A DNA stretch of 64,000 nucleotides from an uncultured Azohydromonas sp. (GCF_937926365.1 NZ_CALAOH010000169.1:25195-89194); one strand, 5' to 3'. Positions 46,864 to 54,935 are shown, counted from the stretch's first letter. The notes: generated by a model not told the origin, from the letters alone. Program-made: numbers and translations.

Positions 46864-47288
46864 TTCCTGAGACGAGCGGTTTTTGGGCAGAACCGCGAAT
46901 TTTAGAGGGGCACCCTGATAACCCTATGACAACTCCTACAGCGGCAGCCGACTTTCGCGTCTGATGCCAATCAATGACCTGCTTTGCCAAATTCTCGTTG
47001 CAGCGGGGATGCAAAGGTAACGGTGCATCACAGTGATGGAACCGGGCATGTGGTGTGTTGTCTCATGTCCGTGCCGATGCTGTTGAAGGCGCTCAGCACG
47101 ACATCTGTTTTTCTGCCCTGCCGCCCGCCGGCACCGCCGGCTGCAATCCCGTAAGCGCTTCTCCTCCTCCCTCCCTCCCTCGTTCGCTACGGGGCGCGGC
47201 ACGGCAGTCTTTATGAGCCACGGGGCACCGCTCGACGCGGTGCCCCGTTTTTCTTTTTAGGCGGCGGGAAGGGGGGTACGCCGGCGGC
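46864..47288. other. Gene-free region between ferritin-like gene and corA
   Basis: 425 bases. It must hold the leftward promoter of the ferritin-like gene (a minus-strand TAAAAT lies at 46904-46899). It also carries a pyrimidine tract (about 47158-47182, repeated TCC/CTCC units) and, at its right end, a strong rightward terminator (47220-47252) that no known gene explains. A 29-codon rightward frame from about 47065 exists but has no ribosome site or similarity. Confidence 0.6.
47220..47252 (+). terminator. Rightward intrinsic terminator without an assigned gene
   Basis: A 12-bp perfect stem (47220-47231 with 47237-47248) and TCGAC loop, followed by TTTTTCTTTTT. On the minus strand the stem is not followed by T, so it does not serve corA. 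Confidence 0.85.
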
Positions 47289-48275
47289 TCAGAGCCAGCC
47301 CTTGCGCTTGAAGTACCAGAACGGCGTGATAACGCTGAAGAACATCAGACCCAGCGCGAAGGGATAGCCCAGCTCCCAGTCCAGCTCGGGCATGAACTTG
47401 AAGTTCATGCCGTAGAGGCTGGCAATGAGCGTGGGCGGCAGCAGCGCCACCGAAGCCACTGAAAAGATCTTGATGATGTTGTTTTGGTTGATGTTGATGA
47501 AGCCGACGGTGGCGTCCATCAGGAAGTTGATCTTGTCGAACAGGAACGCCGTATGGCTGTCCAGCGAGTCGATGTCACGCAGGATCTGGCGCGCTTCCTC
47601 AAACTGCTCGGCATTGAGCATGCGGCTGCGCATGAGGAAGCTCAGCGCGCGGCGCGTGTCCATGACGTTGCGGCGGATGCGGCCGTTGAGGTCCTCCTCG
47701 CGCGCGATGGCCGTGAGCGCCTCGCCGGCAGCGACGTCGTTGACCTCCTGCCGCAGCACGCGCTGGCTGACCTTCTCCAGGTTGTCGTAGATGCCCTCCA
47801 GCGCATCGGCGCTGTACTCGGCGTCGGCGTCGTAGAGCTTGAGCAGCACGTCCTTGGCGTCCTCGATCAGGGCCGGGATGCGCCGCGCGCGCAGGCGAAG
47901 CAGCCGGAACACCGGAAGGTCTTCGTCATGAACCGAGAACAGCACGTTCTCGCGCAGGATGAAGGCCACGCGCACGCTGCGCGAGCCCTGCTCGTCATGG
48001 CCCTTGTCGGCGTCGATGAGGAAGTCCGAGCGCATGTGCAGCTCGCCGTTGTCCTCCTCGTAGAAGCGTGCCGATTCCTCCAAGTCCTCGTCCACGATGT
48101 CGGCGGGCAGCACCAAGCCGAAGCGGGCGTGGATCCAGGCTTTTTCCTCTTCGGTGGGGGCTTCCAGATCGACCCACACCGGCTTGAGGCCGTTCAGCGG
48201 GGCGGGATCGTGCAGTTCTTCCTGCAGCAGCCGGCCCTTGAGCTTGCCGGCCTCCAACGTGAACACATTGAGCAT
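47289..48275 (-). CDS. corA: CorA-family Mg2+/divalent cation transporter
   Basis: 328 residues. A large cytosolic funnel domain is followed by two C-terminal membrane helices. The selectivity motif YGMNF is kept, followed by KFMPELDW (the MPEL loop). The second helix ends in a basic KRKGWL. It forms a pentameric channel for Mg2+, Co2+ or Ni2+ in the inner membrane. It follows the kinase gene by 186 bases, but a likely terminator lies between them, so a separate promoter is expected. No Mg2+ riboswitch pattern was recognised in the leader. Confidence 0.95.
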   Translation of the reverse strand: MLNVFTLEAGKLKGRLLQEELHDPAPLNGLKPVWVDLEAPTEEEKAWIHARFGLVLPADIVDEDLEESARFYEEDNGELHMRSDFLIDADKGHDEQGSRSVRVAFILRENVLFSVHDEDLPVFRLLRLRARRIPALIEDAKDVLLKLYDADAEYSADALEGIYDNLEKVSQRVLRQEVNDVAAGEALTAIAREEDLNGRIRRNVMDTRRALSFLMRSRMLNAEQFEEARQILRDIDSLDSHTAFLFDKINFLMDATVGFININQNNIIKIFSVASVALLPPTLIASLYGMNFKFMPELDWELGYPFALGLMFFSVITPFWYFKRKGWL

Positions 48276-48354
48276 CTGCCCATCTCCAACGACGCATGTG
48301 TTGCGGGGCGCCGTGCGCGCCAGAAGGCTGTACGCCGGGCCCGTCGAGGTTGTG

Positions 48355-48390
48355 AAAACCGCCTCACCCCTCGTGGGTCCGCCAGGCGGT
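48355..48390 (-). terminator. Probable terminator after the Ser/Thr kinase gene
   Basis: A 7-bp stem (48358-48364 with 48384-48390) with an inner ACCC/GGGT pairing, followed on the minus strand by four T. A separate perfect 6-3-6 inverted repeat (GTCACCAAGGGTGAC, 48409-48423) lies just upstream. An attenuator in the corA leader is an alternative. Confidence 0.5.
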
Positions 48391-48461
48391 CACGCGTCGG
48401 AGTGGACGGTCACCAAGGGTGACTTAGGTCCAATGCTGTCTCCGTAAAAGGGACCCGCGAA

Positions 48462-49400
48462 TTATCTCACCGGCCTTAGGGGTCCTCCGCCCCAGACGGC
48501 ATGCGCGATTGCGCGCAATTCATGCGCAAGCACCACGCCATCGCCCTCGCGCAAGCCGGGTGATCGGGACAGCGCACGCGCCAGCAGCGCGGAAAGCGCC
48601 TCCGGCAGCTCAGGGCGCAGCGCGCGCAGTGGTTGCGGCTCCTTGCGCGCGATGGACTGCAGCAGCTGTCCCAGTGACTCGCCTTCGTGTGGCAGCCGTG
48701 CGGTCAGTAGCTGAAACACCATCGCCGCCAGCGCGTAGAGGTCGCTGCGCGCATCGGCGCCGGCGCCGGCCAGCAGTTCCGGCGCCATGTACGCCGGCGT
48801 GCCCAGCAGCAGCCCGCTACGCGTGCGTGCGGCGTCATGCAGCCGGGCCAGACCAAAATCGGTGAGCTTGAGCTGGTCCGAGTGGAGGTCCAGCATCACG
48901 TTGGCGGGTTTGACGTCGCGATGCAGCACACCCTGGCGATGCGCATAGGCCAGCGCCTCGGCCACGCGCGCACCGATCTCCAGCACCAACGGCTCGGGCA
49001 GCAACCGCGCCGGTTGCGTGTAGCGCGTGAGATCACAGCCGGGCAGCAACTCCATCACTAGGTAACCCAGGCCACCGGCTTGGCCGGCGTCGAACACTTG
49101 CACGATGTCCGAGTGGTGCAGACGCCGTGCTGCTTCGGCTTCAGCCAGGAAGGCCTGCTGCAGGTTCTGCGCCGAGGTGGCGTCGCTTTCCTGGAGCATC
49201 AGCGTCTTGAGCGCGCGCGCAGCACCGCTGGCGACGTCGTGGGCCAGGTACACGGCACCCAAGGCACCGCGGCCGATGAGGCGCTCGATGCGCAGGCCCG
49301 CGAACAGCATGCCCGGCATCAGGCCTTCGGTCGTCATCAGTGCCGGCGCGGCGGGCTGTTCGCGCCGCCGCCGCCACCATGCCGTCAGCGCCCATGTCAT
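48462..49400 (-). CDS. Hanks-type serine/threonine protein kinase
   Basis: 312 residues, a compact kinase domain without membrane helix or sensor domain. Motifs: Gly-rich loop GRGALGAVY (about 43-51), Lys65 (ARALKTL), HRDVKPANVML (catalytic Asp about 162), DFGLAR (about 181), GTPAYMAPE and a conserved DLYALAAMVFQLLT. All catalytic residues are present, so it should be active and cytosolic. Targets unknown. ATG at 49400 is preferred; a start nearer the domain (MTTEG) is possible. The small membrane protein gene lies 85 bases upstream on the same strand. Confidence 0.92.
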   Translation of the reverse strand: MTWALTAWWRRRREQPAAPALMTTEGLMPGMLFAGLRIERLIGRGALGAVYLAHDVASGAARALKTLMLQESDATSAQNLQQAFLAEAEAARRLHHSDIVQVFDAGQAGGLGYLVMELLPGCDLTRYTQPARLLPEPLVLEIGARVAEALAYAHRQGVLHRDVKPANVMLDLHSDQLKLTDFGLARLHDAARTRSGLLLGTPAYMAPELLAGAGADARSDLYALAAMVFQLLTARLPHEGESLGQLLQSIARKEPQPLRALRPELPEALSALLARALSRSPGLREGDGVVLAHELRAIAHAVWGGGPLRPVR

Positions 49401-49485
49401 GTGCTGCCCGCCCCTGCTGCTCAGCTTGGGGCACCTTAGCACGCACCGGGACGGCTGCCGGCGATGGTGGCTGTGACGCTGGGTC

Positions 49486-49929
49486 TCAGTCGCCGAAGGC
49501 CAGCATGAGGCTCAGGCCCGAGGTCACGATGACGGGCAGCGTCCAGCGGTCTTGTGCAGGAGGTGTTTCGACCAGCTCCGGCGACAGTGTCTCGTGAGGC
49601 TGGAGGATGCGGGGCCGGCGTGCATCGATCAGGCGTAGCCCCTGTCCATGGCGTAGCTGCAACTGCTGCACCACTTCGGGCAGTGGCCGCCGGGCCACCA
49701 TCGTCTCGAAGCGTGCGCCCGTGAGCTTCGGGCGCAACTCTTCGAACAGCTGCGCTGCCCAGCGCGCGCGCCACTGCTCGCGGCTGCTGTGCGCCACCCA
49801 CTTGCTGACGCGGTGCGTCAGCTTGGGAGCGCAGCCCACCAGCACCCAGTGCGTACCGGGGCCGGCCAGCGGCTGGAGCAGGCGTAGCGCGTGCTCGGGG
49901 TCATCGACGAACGCAGCGATCTTTTGCAT
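49486..49929 (-). CDS. Conserved hypothetical protein with C-terminal membrane anchor
   Basis: 147 residues, start fixed by CAGGAGGTGTCT before ATG. Not assigned to a known family. The N-terminal part (KIAAFVDDPEHALRLLQPL, then HWVLVGCAPKLTHRVSKWV) has the alternating pattern of an alpha-beta fold, a basic middle includes LRPKLTGARFETMV, and a hydrophobic stretch near the C-terminus (TLPVIVTSGLSLMLAFG, about 130-146) could be a tail anchor. It lies between terC and the kinase gene on the same strand; co-expression with the kinase is plausible. Confidence 0.7.
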   Translation of the reverse strand: MQKIAAFVDDPEHALRLLQPLAGPGTHWVLVGCAPKLTHRVSKWVAHSSREQWRARWAAQLFEELRPKLTGARFETMVARRPLPEVVQQLQLRHGQGLRLIDARRPRILQPHETLSPELVETPPAQDRWTLPVIVTSGLSLMLAFGD

Positions 49930-49953
49930 GAGACACCTCCTGCGGCGGCAAGG

Positions 49954-50655
49954 TCAGGCCGCCGAGGACTCCGACGGCAGCGATTGTGTGGCTCGGCGTG
50001 CAGTCAGCCAGCCCGCCCCCAGCACGCCAGCCACCAACACCACATAGAGTGCCACGCGCGCCGTCAGGTTCGGGTCGAACACGGCATCGAGCAGCGGTTC
50101 GCCCACGATCATCTTGGCCGCCGTGAAGGCCAGCACGCCCGCGCCGATGTAGGTGATGGCGGGGAAGCGCTCGACCAGCTTGAGCACCACGGAACTGCCC
50201 CAGACCACGATGGGCACGCTGATGAGCAGGCCGATGACAACCAGGTCAAAGGCGCCGTGCGCCGCGCCGGCCACGCCCAGCACGTTGTCCACGCCCATGA
50301 GCGCGTCGGCAATGACGATGGTCTTCATCGCGCCCCAGAAAGTGTTGGCGCCGGCACCGCCATGGCCGCCCTCTTCGGACTGCGGGGCCAGCAGCTTGTA
50401 GGCGATCCACACGAGACCCAGGCCGCCCACGAGCATCAGCCCCGGGATCTTGAGCAGCCACACCACGCCCAGCGTCATGAGTGAGCGCATCGCGATGGCG
50501 CCGACGGTGCCCCAGAGAATGGCTTTTTTCTGCAGGTGCGTGGGCAGGCTGCGTGCGGCCAGCGCGATGACGATGGCGTTGTCGCCGGCCAGCACCAGGT
50601 CGATGAGGATGATGGCCGCGAGGGCCGAGAACCAGGCAGGGGAAAGAAACTCCAT
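49954..50655 (-). CDS. TerC/Alx-family membrane protein under a manganese riboswitch
   Basis: 233 residues with about seven membrane helices. Conserved acidic motifs LVLAGDNAIVIALA and ADALMGVDNVLGVAGAA are the two TerC repeats that form the metal path. TerC/Alx proteins export Mn2+ or metallate exported enzymes. The yybP-ykoY riboswitch in the leader (50771-50903) strongly supports a manganese role. CGGAG precedes the ATG. The gene is a diverged paralogue of the TerC protein encoded next (50976-51707). Confidence 0.92.
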   Translation of the reverse strand: MEFLSPAWFSALAAIILIDLVLAGDNAIVIALAARSLPTHLQKKAILWGTVGAIAMRSLMTLGVVWLLKIPGLMLVGGLGLVWIAYKLLAPQSEEGGHGGAGANTFWGAMKTIVIADALMGVDNVLGVAGAAHGAFDLVVIGLLISVPIVVWGSSVVLKLVERFPAITYIGAGVLAFTAAKMIVGEPLLDAVFDPNLTARVALYVVLVAGVLGAGWLTARRATQSLPSESSAA

Positions 50656-50770
50656 GAGGGCTCCGAAAGTGGATTGCAGGACGGACGGTGCGCAGCGTCC
50701 GGCAGGAATGCACGACGGAGGGACCAGGGAGTGTGTCGCCGCCTTCGAGCACCCGCGCCGGGCGGTGTGC

Positions 50771-50903
50771 GTCGAAGGTCTTGCTCAGCGCCCGTGGTGT
50801 GCACGGGCCCAACAGGCCGGAAGTCAAGCTTCGTATTGACGACCTGCTGATCATCCGTTGCCGTGTGGCTGGTGGCACCGGACGGGAGCTACTCCCCTTC
50901 AGG
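50771..50903 (-). promoter_or_regulatory. yybP-ykoY (Mn2+) riboswitch
   Basis: Read on the minus strand, the leader of the TerC gene has GAAGGGGAGTAGC (50900-50888), the family 5' hallmark, then GTCAATACGAAGC in the middle and AGACCTTCGAC at the 3' side (to 50771). The GAAGG before GGAGTAG pairs with CCTTC after GA, closing P1, as in the known class. This class senses Mn2+ and sits before TerC/alx and mntP genes. A further 115 bases separate it from the ATG. Identification is from motif memory, not a covariance search. Confidence 0.85.
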
Positions 50904-50911
50904 AGCGCCAT

Positions 50912-50939
50912 TAAAACAGAAGGCGCCCGAAGGCGCCCT
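50912..50939 (-). terminator. Terminator after the upstream TerC gene
   Basis: An 8-bp stem (50932-50939 with 50920-50927, one G-U pair) with UUCG-type loop, then CTGTTTT on the minus strand. It ends about ten bases before the riboswitch begins. Confidence 0.7.
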
Positions 50940-50975
50940 TGTGGGGATTGCGTAGACGCGGCGAGCGTCTGGCGG

Positions 50976-51707
50976 TCAGCCCACAGCGCTTTCCTGCGGC
51001 TTGCGCGCGGCAATCCACTTGCCCCAGGCCAGCACCAGCAACGCGCCGGCGATGCCCGCGGCGTAGCGCAGCGTGGCGCTTTCTTGCAGCTTGGGCATCC
51101 AGGACAGCGTTTCGGGGTTGATCACCGCTGGGTCGCTCACGGCCATAGTGCCGGCGATCCAGCCCAACAGCATGCCGCCCAGCGTGATCACGACGGGGAA
51201 ACGGTCCATGAGCTTGATCACCATCTGGCTGCCCCAGACGATGATGGGGATGCTCACCAGCAGGCCGAAGATCACCAGCGGCATCTGGTGATGCTCGCCC
51301 GCGCCCTGCGCGGCGCCGGCGATGGCGATGACGTTGTCTAGGCTCATCACGAAGTCGGCCACGATCACCGTCTTGACCGCCGCCCAGAGCTTGTCGCTGG
51401 CCTGGATGTTGGCGTGGTCGTCGTCGTCCTGCGGCGCCAGCAGCTTGATGCCGATCCACACCAGCAGTGCCGCGCCCACGAGCTTCAGGAAGGGAATGGC
51501 CAGCAGCGTGAGGGCGAAGAAGATCAGGATCACGCGCAGCACGATGGCGCCCACGGTGCCCCAGATGATGCCCTTGGTACGCTGCGCGGGTGCCAGCTTA
51601 CGGCAGGCCAGCGCGATAACGACGGCGTTGTCGCCGCCCAAGAGGATGTCGATCATGATGATCTGACCGACGGCGAGCCAGAACGCTGGCGTCAGGAACT
51701 GTTCCAT
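50976..51707 (-). CDS. TerC-family membrane protein
   Basis: 243 residues, about seven membrane helices, with the two TerC motifs IDILLGGDNAVVIALACRK and ADFVMSLDNVIAIAGAAQG. An acidic/His cytosolic loop (APQDDDDHANI) may bind metal. It is usual beside sucCD-recA in Burkholderiales. Unlike the TerC gene downstream, its leader shows no riboswitch motif. Role in metal export or metalation of exported proteins is from the family. Confidence 0.92.
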   Translation of the reverse strand: MEQFLTPAFWLAVGQIIMIDILLGGDNAVVIALACRKLAPAQRTKGIIWGTVGAIVLRVILIFFALTLLAIPFLKLVGAALLVWIGIKLLAPQDDDDHANIQASDKLWAAVKTVIVADFVMSLDNVIAIAGAAQGAGEHHQMPLVIFGLLVSIPIIVWGSQMVIKLMDRFPVVITLGGMLLGWIAGTMAVSDPAVINPETLSWMPKLQESATLRYAAGIAGALLVLAWGKWIAARKPQESAVG

Positions 51708-51810
51708 GGAAAGGCTGTAAGGGTTCGGACCGGGGCGCGAGTGTAGGCGCGCGGCGCCGCCCCGCCGTGCGTGGAATTACAGATGCAGCCCTTGCGTGCT
51801 GTGCCCAACG

Positions 51811-51840
51811 AGAAAAAGGCCGCTTGCGCGGCCTTTTTCG
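51811..51840. terminator. Bidirectional-looking terminator after sucD
   Basis: An 11-bp perfect stem (51813-51823 with 51828-51838), TTGC loop, five A on one side and five T on the other. On the minus strand it ends the sucCD transcript. Confidence 0.92.
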
Positions 51841-51859
51841 TGTGGAGGGTGTGCCGGGA

Positions 51860-52753
51860 TTACAGCAGTGCCTTGAGCAGCTTGCCCATCTCCGACGGGT
51901 TGCGCGTGACCTTGAAGCCGCACTCTTCCATGATGGCAAGCTTGGCGTCAGCGGTGTCGGCGCCGCCGGAGATCAGCGCGCCGGCGTGGCCCATGCGCTT
52001 GCCCGCAGGGGCGGTGACGCCGGCGATGAAGCCGACGACGGGCTTCTTCATGTTGGCCTTGCACCACTGGGCGGCTTCGGCCTCGTCGGGACCACCGATC
52101 TCACCGATCATGATCACGGCGTCCGTGTCCGGGTCGTCGTTGAAGGCGCGCATCACGTCGATGTGCTTCAGACCGTTGATCGGGTCGCCGCCGATGCCCA
52201 CGGCCGAGCTCTGGCCCAGGCCGATCTCGGTGAGCTGCGCCACGGCTTCATAGGTCAGCGTGCCCGAGCGGGACACGACGCCGATGCGGCCCTTGCGGTG
52301 GATGTGGCCGGGCATGATGCCGATCTTGATCTCGTCGGGCGTGATCAGGCCGGGGCAGTTGGGGCCCAGCAGCAGCGTTTCCTTGCCGCCGGCAGCGACC
52401 TTGGCCTTCATCTTGTTGCGCACTTCCAGCATGTCCCGAACCGGAATGCCTTCGGTGATGCAGATGGCCAGGTCCAGGTCGGCCTCGACGGCTTCCCAGA
52501 TGGCGGCCGCGGCGCCCGCGGGCGGCACGTAGATCACGCTGACGGTGGCGCCCGTCTCGGCCTTGGCTTCCTTGACGCTGGCGTAGATGGGAATGTCAGC
52601 GAACTTCTCGCCGGCCTTCTTGGGGTTCACGCCGGCAACGAAGCACTCCTTGCCGTTGGCATAGGCTTGGCAGCCCAGGGTGTGGAACTGACCGGTCTTG
52701 CCCGTGATGCCTTGGGTGATGACGCGGGTGTCCTTGTTGATGAGGATGCTCAT
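51860..52753 (-). CDS. sucD: Succinyl-CoA synthetase alpha subunit (SucD)
   Basis: 297 residues. With SucC it makes succinate and ATP/GTP from succinyl-CoA in the TCA cycle. CoA-binding Rossmann start VITQGITGKTGQFHT, GPNCPGLITPDE, and the phosphohistidine segment GKRMGHAGALISGG. Normal length. It follows sucC by 38 bases and ends before a strong terminator. Confidence 0.98.
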   Translation of the reverse strand: MSILINKDTRVITQGITGKTGQFHTLGCQAYANGKECFVAGVNPKKAGEKFADIPIYASVKEAKAETGATVSVIYVPPAGAAAAIWEAVEADLDLAICITEGIPVRDMLEVRNKMKAKVAAGGKETLLLGPNCPGLITPDEIKIGIMPGHIHRKGRIGVVSRSGTLTYEAVAQLTEIGLGQSSAVGIGGDPINGLKHIDVMRAFNDDPDTDAVIMIGEIGGPDEAEAAQWCKANMKKPVVGFIAGVTAPAGKRMGHAGALISGGADTADAKLAIMEECGFKVTRNPSEMGKLLKALL

Positions 52754-52791
52754 GGGGTGTTCTTCCGAGATTCAGTGCGGGACAGCGCGGA

Positions 52792-53952
52792 TCACTTCAC
52801 CGCGGCCACGATCTTGGTGGCCGCCTCGGCCATCGTGTCGGCGGAGATGATGGGCAGGCCGGAGTCAGCCAGCATCTTCTTGCCCAGGTCCTCGTTGGTG
52901 CCCTTCATGCGCACCACCAGCGGCACCGACAGGTTCACCGCCTTGCACGCGGCGATCACGCCTTCGGCGATGGTGTCGCAGCGCATGATCCCGCCGAAGA
53001 TATTGACCAGGATGCCTTTGACCTCCGGGTTCTTCAGCATGATCTTGAAGGCCTCGGTGACCTTCTCGGCCGTGGCGCCGCCGCCCACGTCCAGGAAGTT
53101 CGCCGGTTCGCCGCCGAAGAGCTTGATGGTGTCCATGGTGGCCATGGCCAGGCCGGCGCCGTTGACCAGGCAGCCGATGTTGCCGTCCAGGCTGATGTAG
53201 GCCAGGTCGAACTTGGAGGCCTCGACTTCAGCCGGGTCCTCTTCGTCCAGGTCGCGGTAGGCCACGATCTCCGGATGACGGAACAGAGCGTTGGAGTCGA
53301 AGTTGAACTTCGCGTCCAGGGCCTTGATGTTGCCGTTGCCTTCCAGGATCAGCGGGTTGATCTCGGCCAGACTGGCGTCGGTGTCCATGTAGCACTGGTA
53401 CAGGCCCTTGAGCACCTGGACCGCCTGGGCTTGGCTGCCCTCGGGAACGCCGATGCCTTGAGCCAGGTACAGCGCCTGCTCGTCGGTCAGGCCGACGGCG
53501 GGCTCGACGAAGACCTTCAGGATCTTCTCAGGCGTGGCGTGGGCCACTTCCTCGATGTCCATGCCGCCTTCGGAGCTGGCCATCATCGCGACCTTCTGCG
53601 TGGCGCGGTCGGTCAGCGCGGCGACGTAGTACTCCTTCTTGATGTCGGCGCCTTCTTCGATCAGCAGGCGGCGCACCTTCTGGCCCTCGGGACCGGTCTG
53701 GTGGGTCTTGAGCTGCATGCCCAGGATCTCACCGGCCAGCGTCTTGACCTCGTCGATGGAGCGCGCGAGCTTGACGCCGCCGCCCTTGCCGCGACCGCCG
53801 GCGTGGATCTGCGCCTTCACCACCCAGACATTGCCGCCGAGCTTCTGAGCGGCTTCCACCGCCTCCTGGACGGTGAAGGCCGGGTAGCCGCGCGGCACCG
53901 GCACGCCGAACTGGCGCAGCAATTCCTTGCCTTGATATTCGTGGATCTTCAT
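52792..53952 (-). CDS. sucC: Succinyl-CoA synthetase beta subunit (SucC)
   Basis: 386 residues. ATP-grasp fold at the N-terminus (MKIHEYQGKELLRQFGVP, VKAQIHAGGRGKGGGVKLA) and the CoA-ligase domain at the C-terminus (LVNIFGGIMRCDTIAEG). It provides nucleotide specificity and the second half of the active site. First gene of the sucCD unit. Confidence 0.98.
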   Translation of the reverse strand: MKIHEYQGKELLRQFGVPVPRGYPAFTVQEAVEAAQKLGGNVWVVKAQIHAGGRGKGGGVKLARSIDEVKTLAGEILGMQLKTHQTGPEGQKVRRLLIEEGADIKKEYYVAALTDRATQKVAMMASSEGGMDIEEVAHATPEKILKVFVEPAVGLTDEQALYLAQGIGVPEGSQAQAVQVLKGLYQCYMDTDASLAEINPLILEGNGNIKALDAKFNFDSNALFRHPEIVAYRDLDEEDPAEVEASKFDLAYISLDGNIGCLVNGAGLAMATMDTIKLFGGEPANFLDVGGGATAEKVTEAFKIMLKNPEVKGILVNIFGGIMRCDTIAEGVIAACKAVNLSVPLVVRMKGTNEDLGKKMLADSGLPIISADTMAEAATKIVAAVK

Positions 53953-54329
53953 GGGGTGTGACTCTGGGGTGGATGTGTCGGCTCAGACTGTGGTCGCCGG
54001 CCGGCCGGGATTGTCGGCACCGTGGGTGCCTGTCCCGCGTGGAGAACACGTAGCGAACGCCTGCCGCGCCAGGTTGCGCCCCCGGGCCGTCACACCGCCG
54101 CCATGGAGCACGGCCACACTGCCGCGGCTGGGGCGGCAGGCGGGCTCGTTTCGCAGGAAGGCGGCAGACATTGGGGCCATGGGACTGCGGCGCTGAAACC
54201 CGCGACTGCGGGGTTCCTGGGGCCTGGGGCGTGGCAAACGGCGCGCAATGTAGCACGCGCTTCCTGCGGCCAAACTTACGCGGGGGTGTGCCCACGCACG
54301 GTGTCAATCCGTAGCCTTGCTGGCCTGGG
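53953..54329. other. Gene-free region between recX and sucC
   Basis: 377 bases. It must contain the leftward sucCD promoter; a minus-strand TACATT (54252-54247) is a possible -10 with only a weak -35. A hairpin with one bulge (54196-54215) could end the recX message but lacks a real T run. No gene or repeat was recognised. Confidence 0.5.
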
Positions 54330-54920
54330 TCAATCGTCGCCGGCCTGCAGCACGCGGCGGATCACGTCGGCGCTAAAGCCCCGCGCGGCCAGGAAGCGCA
54401 TCTGCTTCGCGCGCGCGGCAGCATCGGCCGGACGCTCGCCGCCGAACTTGCGCGTCCACACCTCGCGGCAGCGCTCCAGCTCGGTGTCGCGCAGCCGCTG
54501 CGCGGCCTCGGCGTCAAGCGCCACCCCATGCTGCGCCAGCTCCTGACGGATGCGCAGGTTGCCGAAGCGCCCCGCGCGCGCATGCACGCGCGACTCGACG
54601 AAGCGCTGCTCCGACAAATAGTGTTGCGCCTGCAGCCAGTCCAGCAGTGCTTCGACGGCGCTTTCAGCCTCGGCCCAGGCCGCGTCGGTGTCCGGGGCCG
54701 CCTCGGACGCGCCGGAAGAAAAAACACCCGGCCGGGCGGACGCCGGGCCGGGTGAGCGGTGCAGCTCGGATGCGATTGCAGTCGCGGCTTCGAGCGCCGC
54801 GGCGCGCGCGTGCGGCAGCAGCTTGCGCCGCAGCTCAGCGCGGCTGTGCTCGCGCCGCGCCAGCATCGCCAGCGCGCGCGCCTTGAGCGACAGCGCCGGC
54901 TTCACGCTGGCGACCCGCAA
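54330..54920 (-). CDS. recX: RecA regulatory protein RecX
   Basis: 196 residues, longer than many RecX proteins (about 150). RecX binds RecA filaments and limits their activity. Typical parts: LKARALAMLARREHSRAELRRKL (repeat 1), LLDWLQAQHYLSEQRFVESRV (repeat 2) and MRFLAARGFSADVIRRVL at the end. A low-complexity insert of roughly 35 residues (about 45-80, rich in Ala, Pro, Ser) separates repeats 1 and 2 and contains an intrinsic terminator in its DNA. Start is TTG at 54920 or GTG at 54905; no ATG is available. It follows recA by 15 bases. Confidence 0.88.
   Translation of the reverse strand: MRVASVKPALSLKARALAMLARREHSRAELRRKLLPHARAAALEAATAIASELHRSPGPASARPGVFSSGASEAAPDTDAAWAEAESAVEALLDWLQAQHYLSEQRFVESRVHARAGRFGNLRIRQELAQHGVALDAEAAQRLRDTELERCREVWTRKFGGERPADAAARAKQMRFLAARGFSADVIRRVLQAGDD
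54719..54754 (-). terminator. Intrinsic terminator inside the recX reading frame
   Basis: CACCCGGCC and GGCCGGGTG (54746-54754 with 54725-54733) form a perfect 9-bp stem with a 12-base loop, followed on the minus strand by six T (54724-54719). It occupies recX codons 56-68, about 180 bases after the recA stop, and would end most recA transcripts. Confidence 0.8.
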
Positions 54921-54935
54921 CTCGCCATGCCGGCC

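Noticed and set aside
47065..47154. 29-codon rightward frame before the orphan terminator
   Set aside because: No Shine-Dalgarno, Pro-rich nonspecific content, and a frame this short is expected by chance.
48276..48461. Mg2+ riboswitch before corA
   Set aside because: No M-box or ykoK-like conserved segments recognised; the hairpin is better read as the terminator of the kinase gene.
51708..51810. Second yybP-ykoY riboswitch before the other TerC gene
   Set aside because: GGGGAGTAG and GACCTT motifs are absent from this leader.
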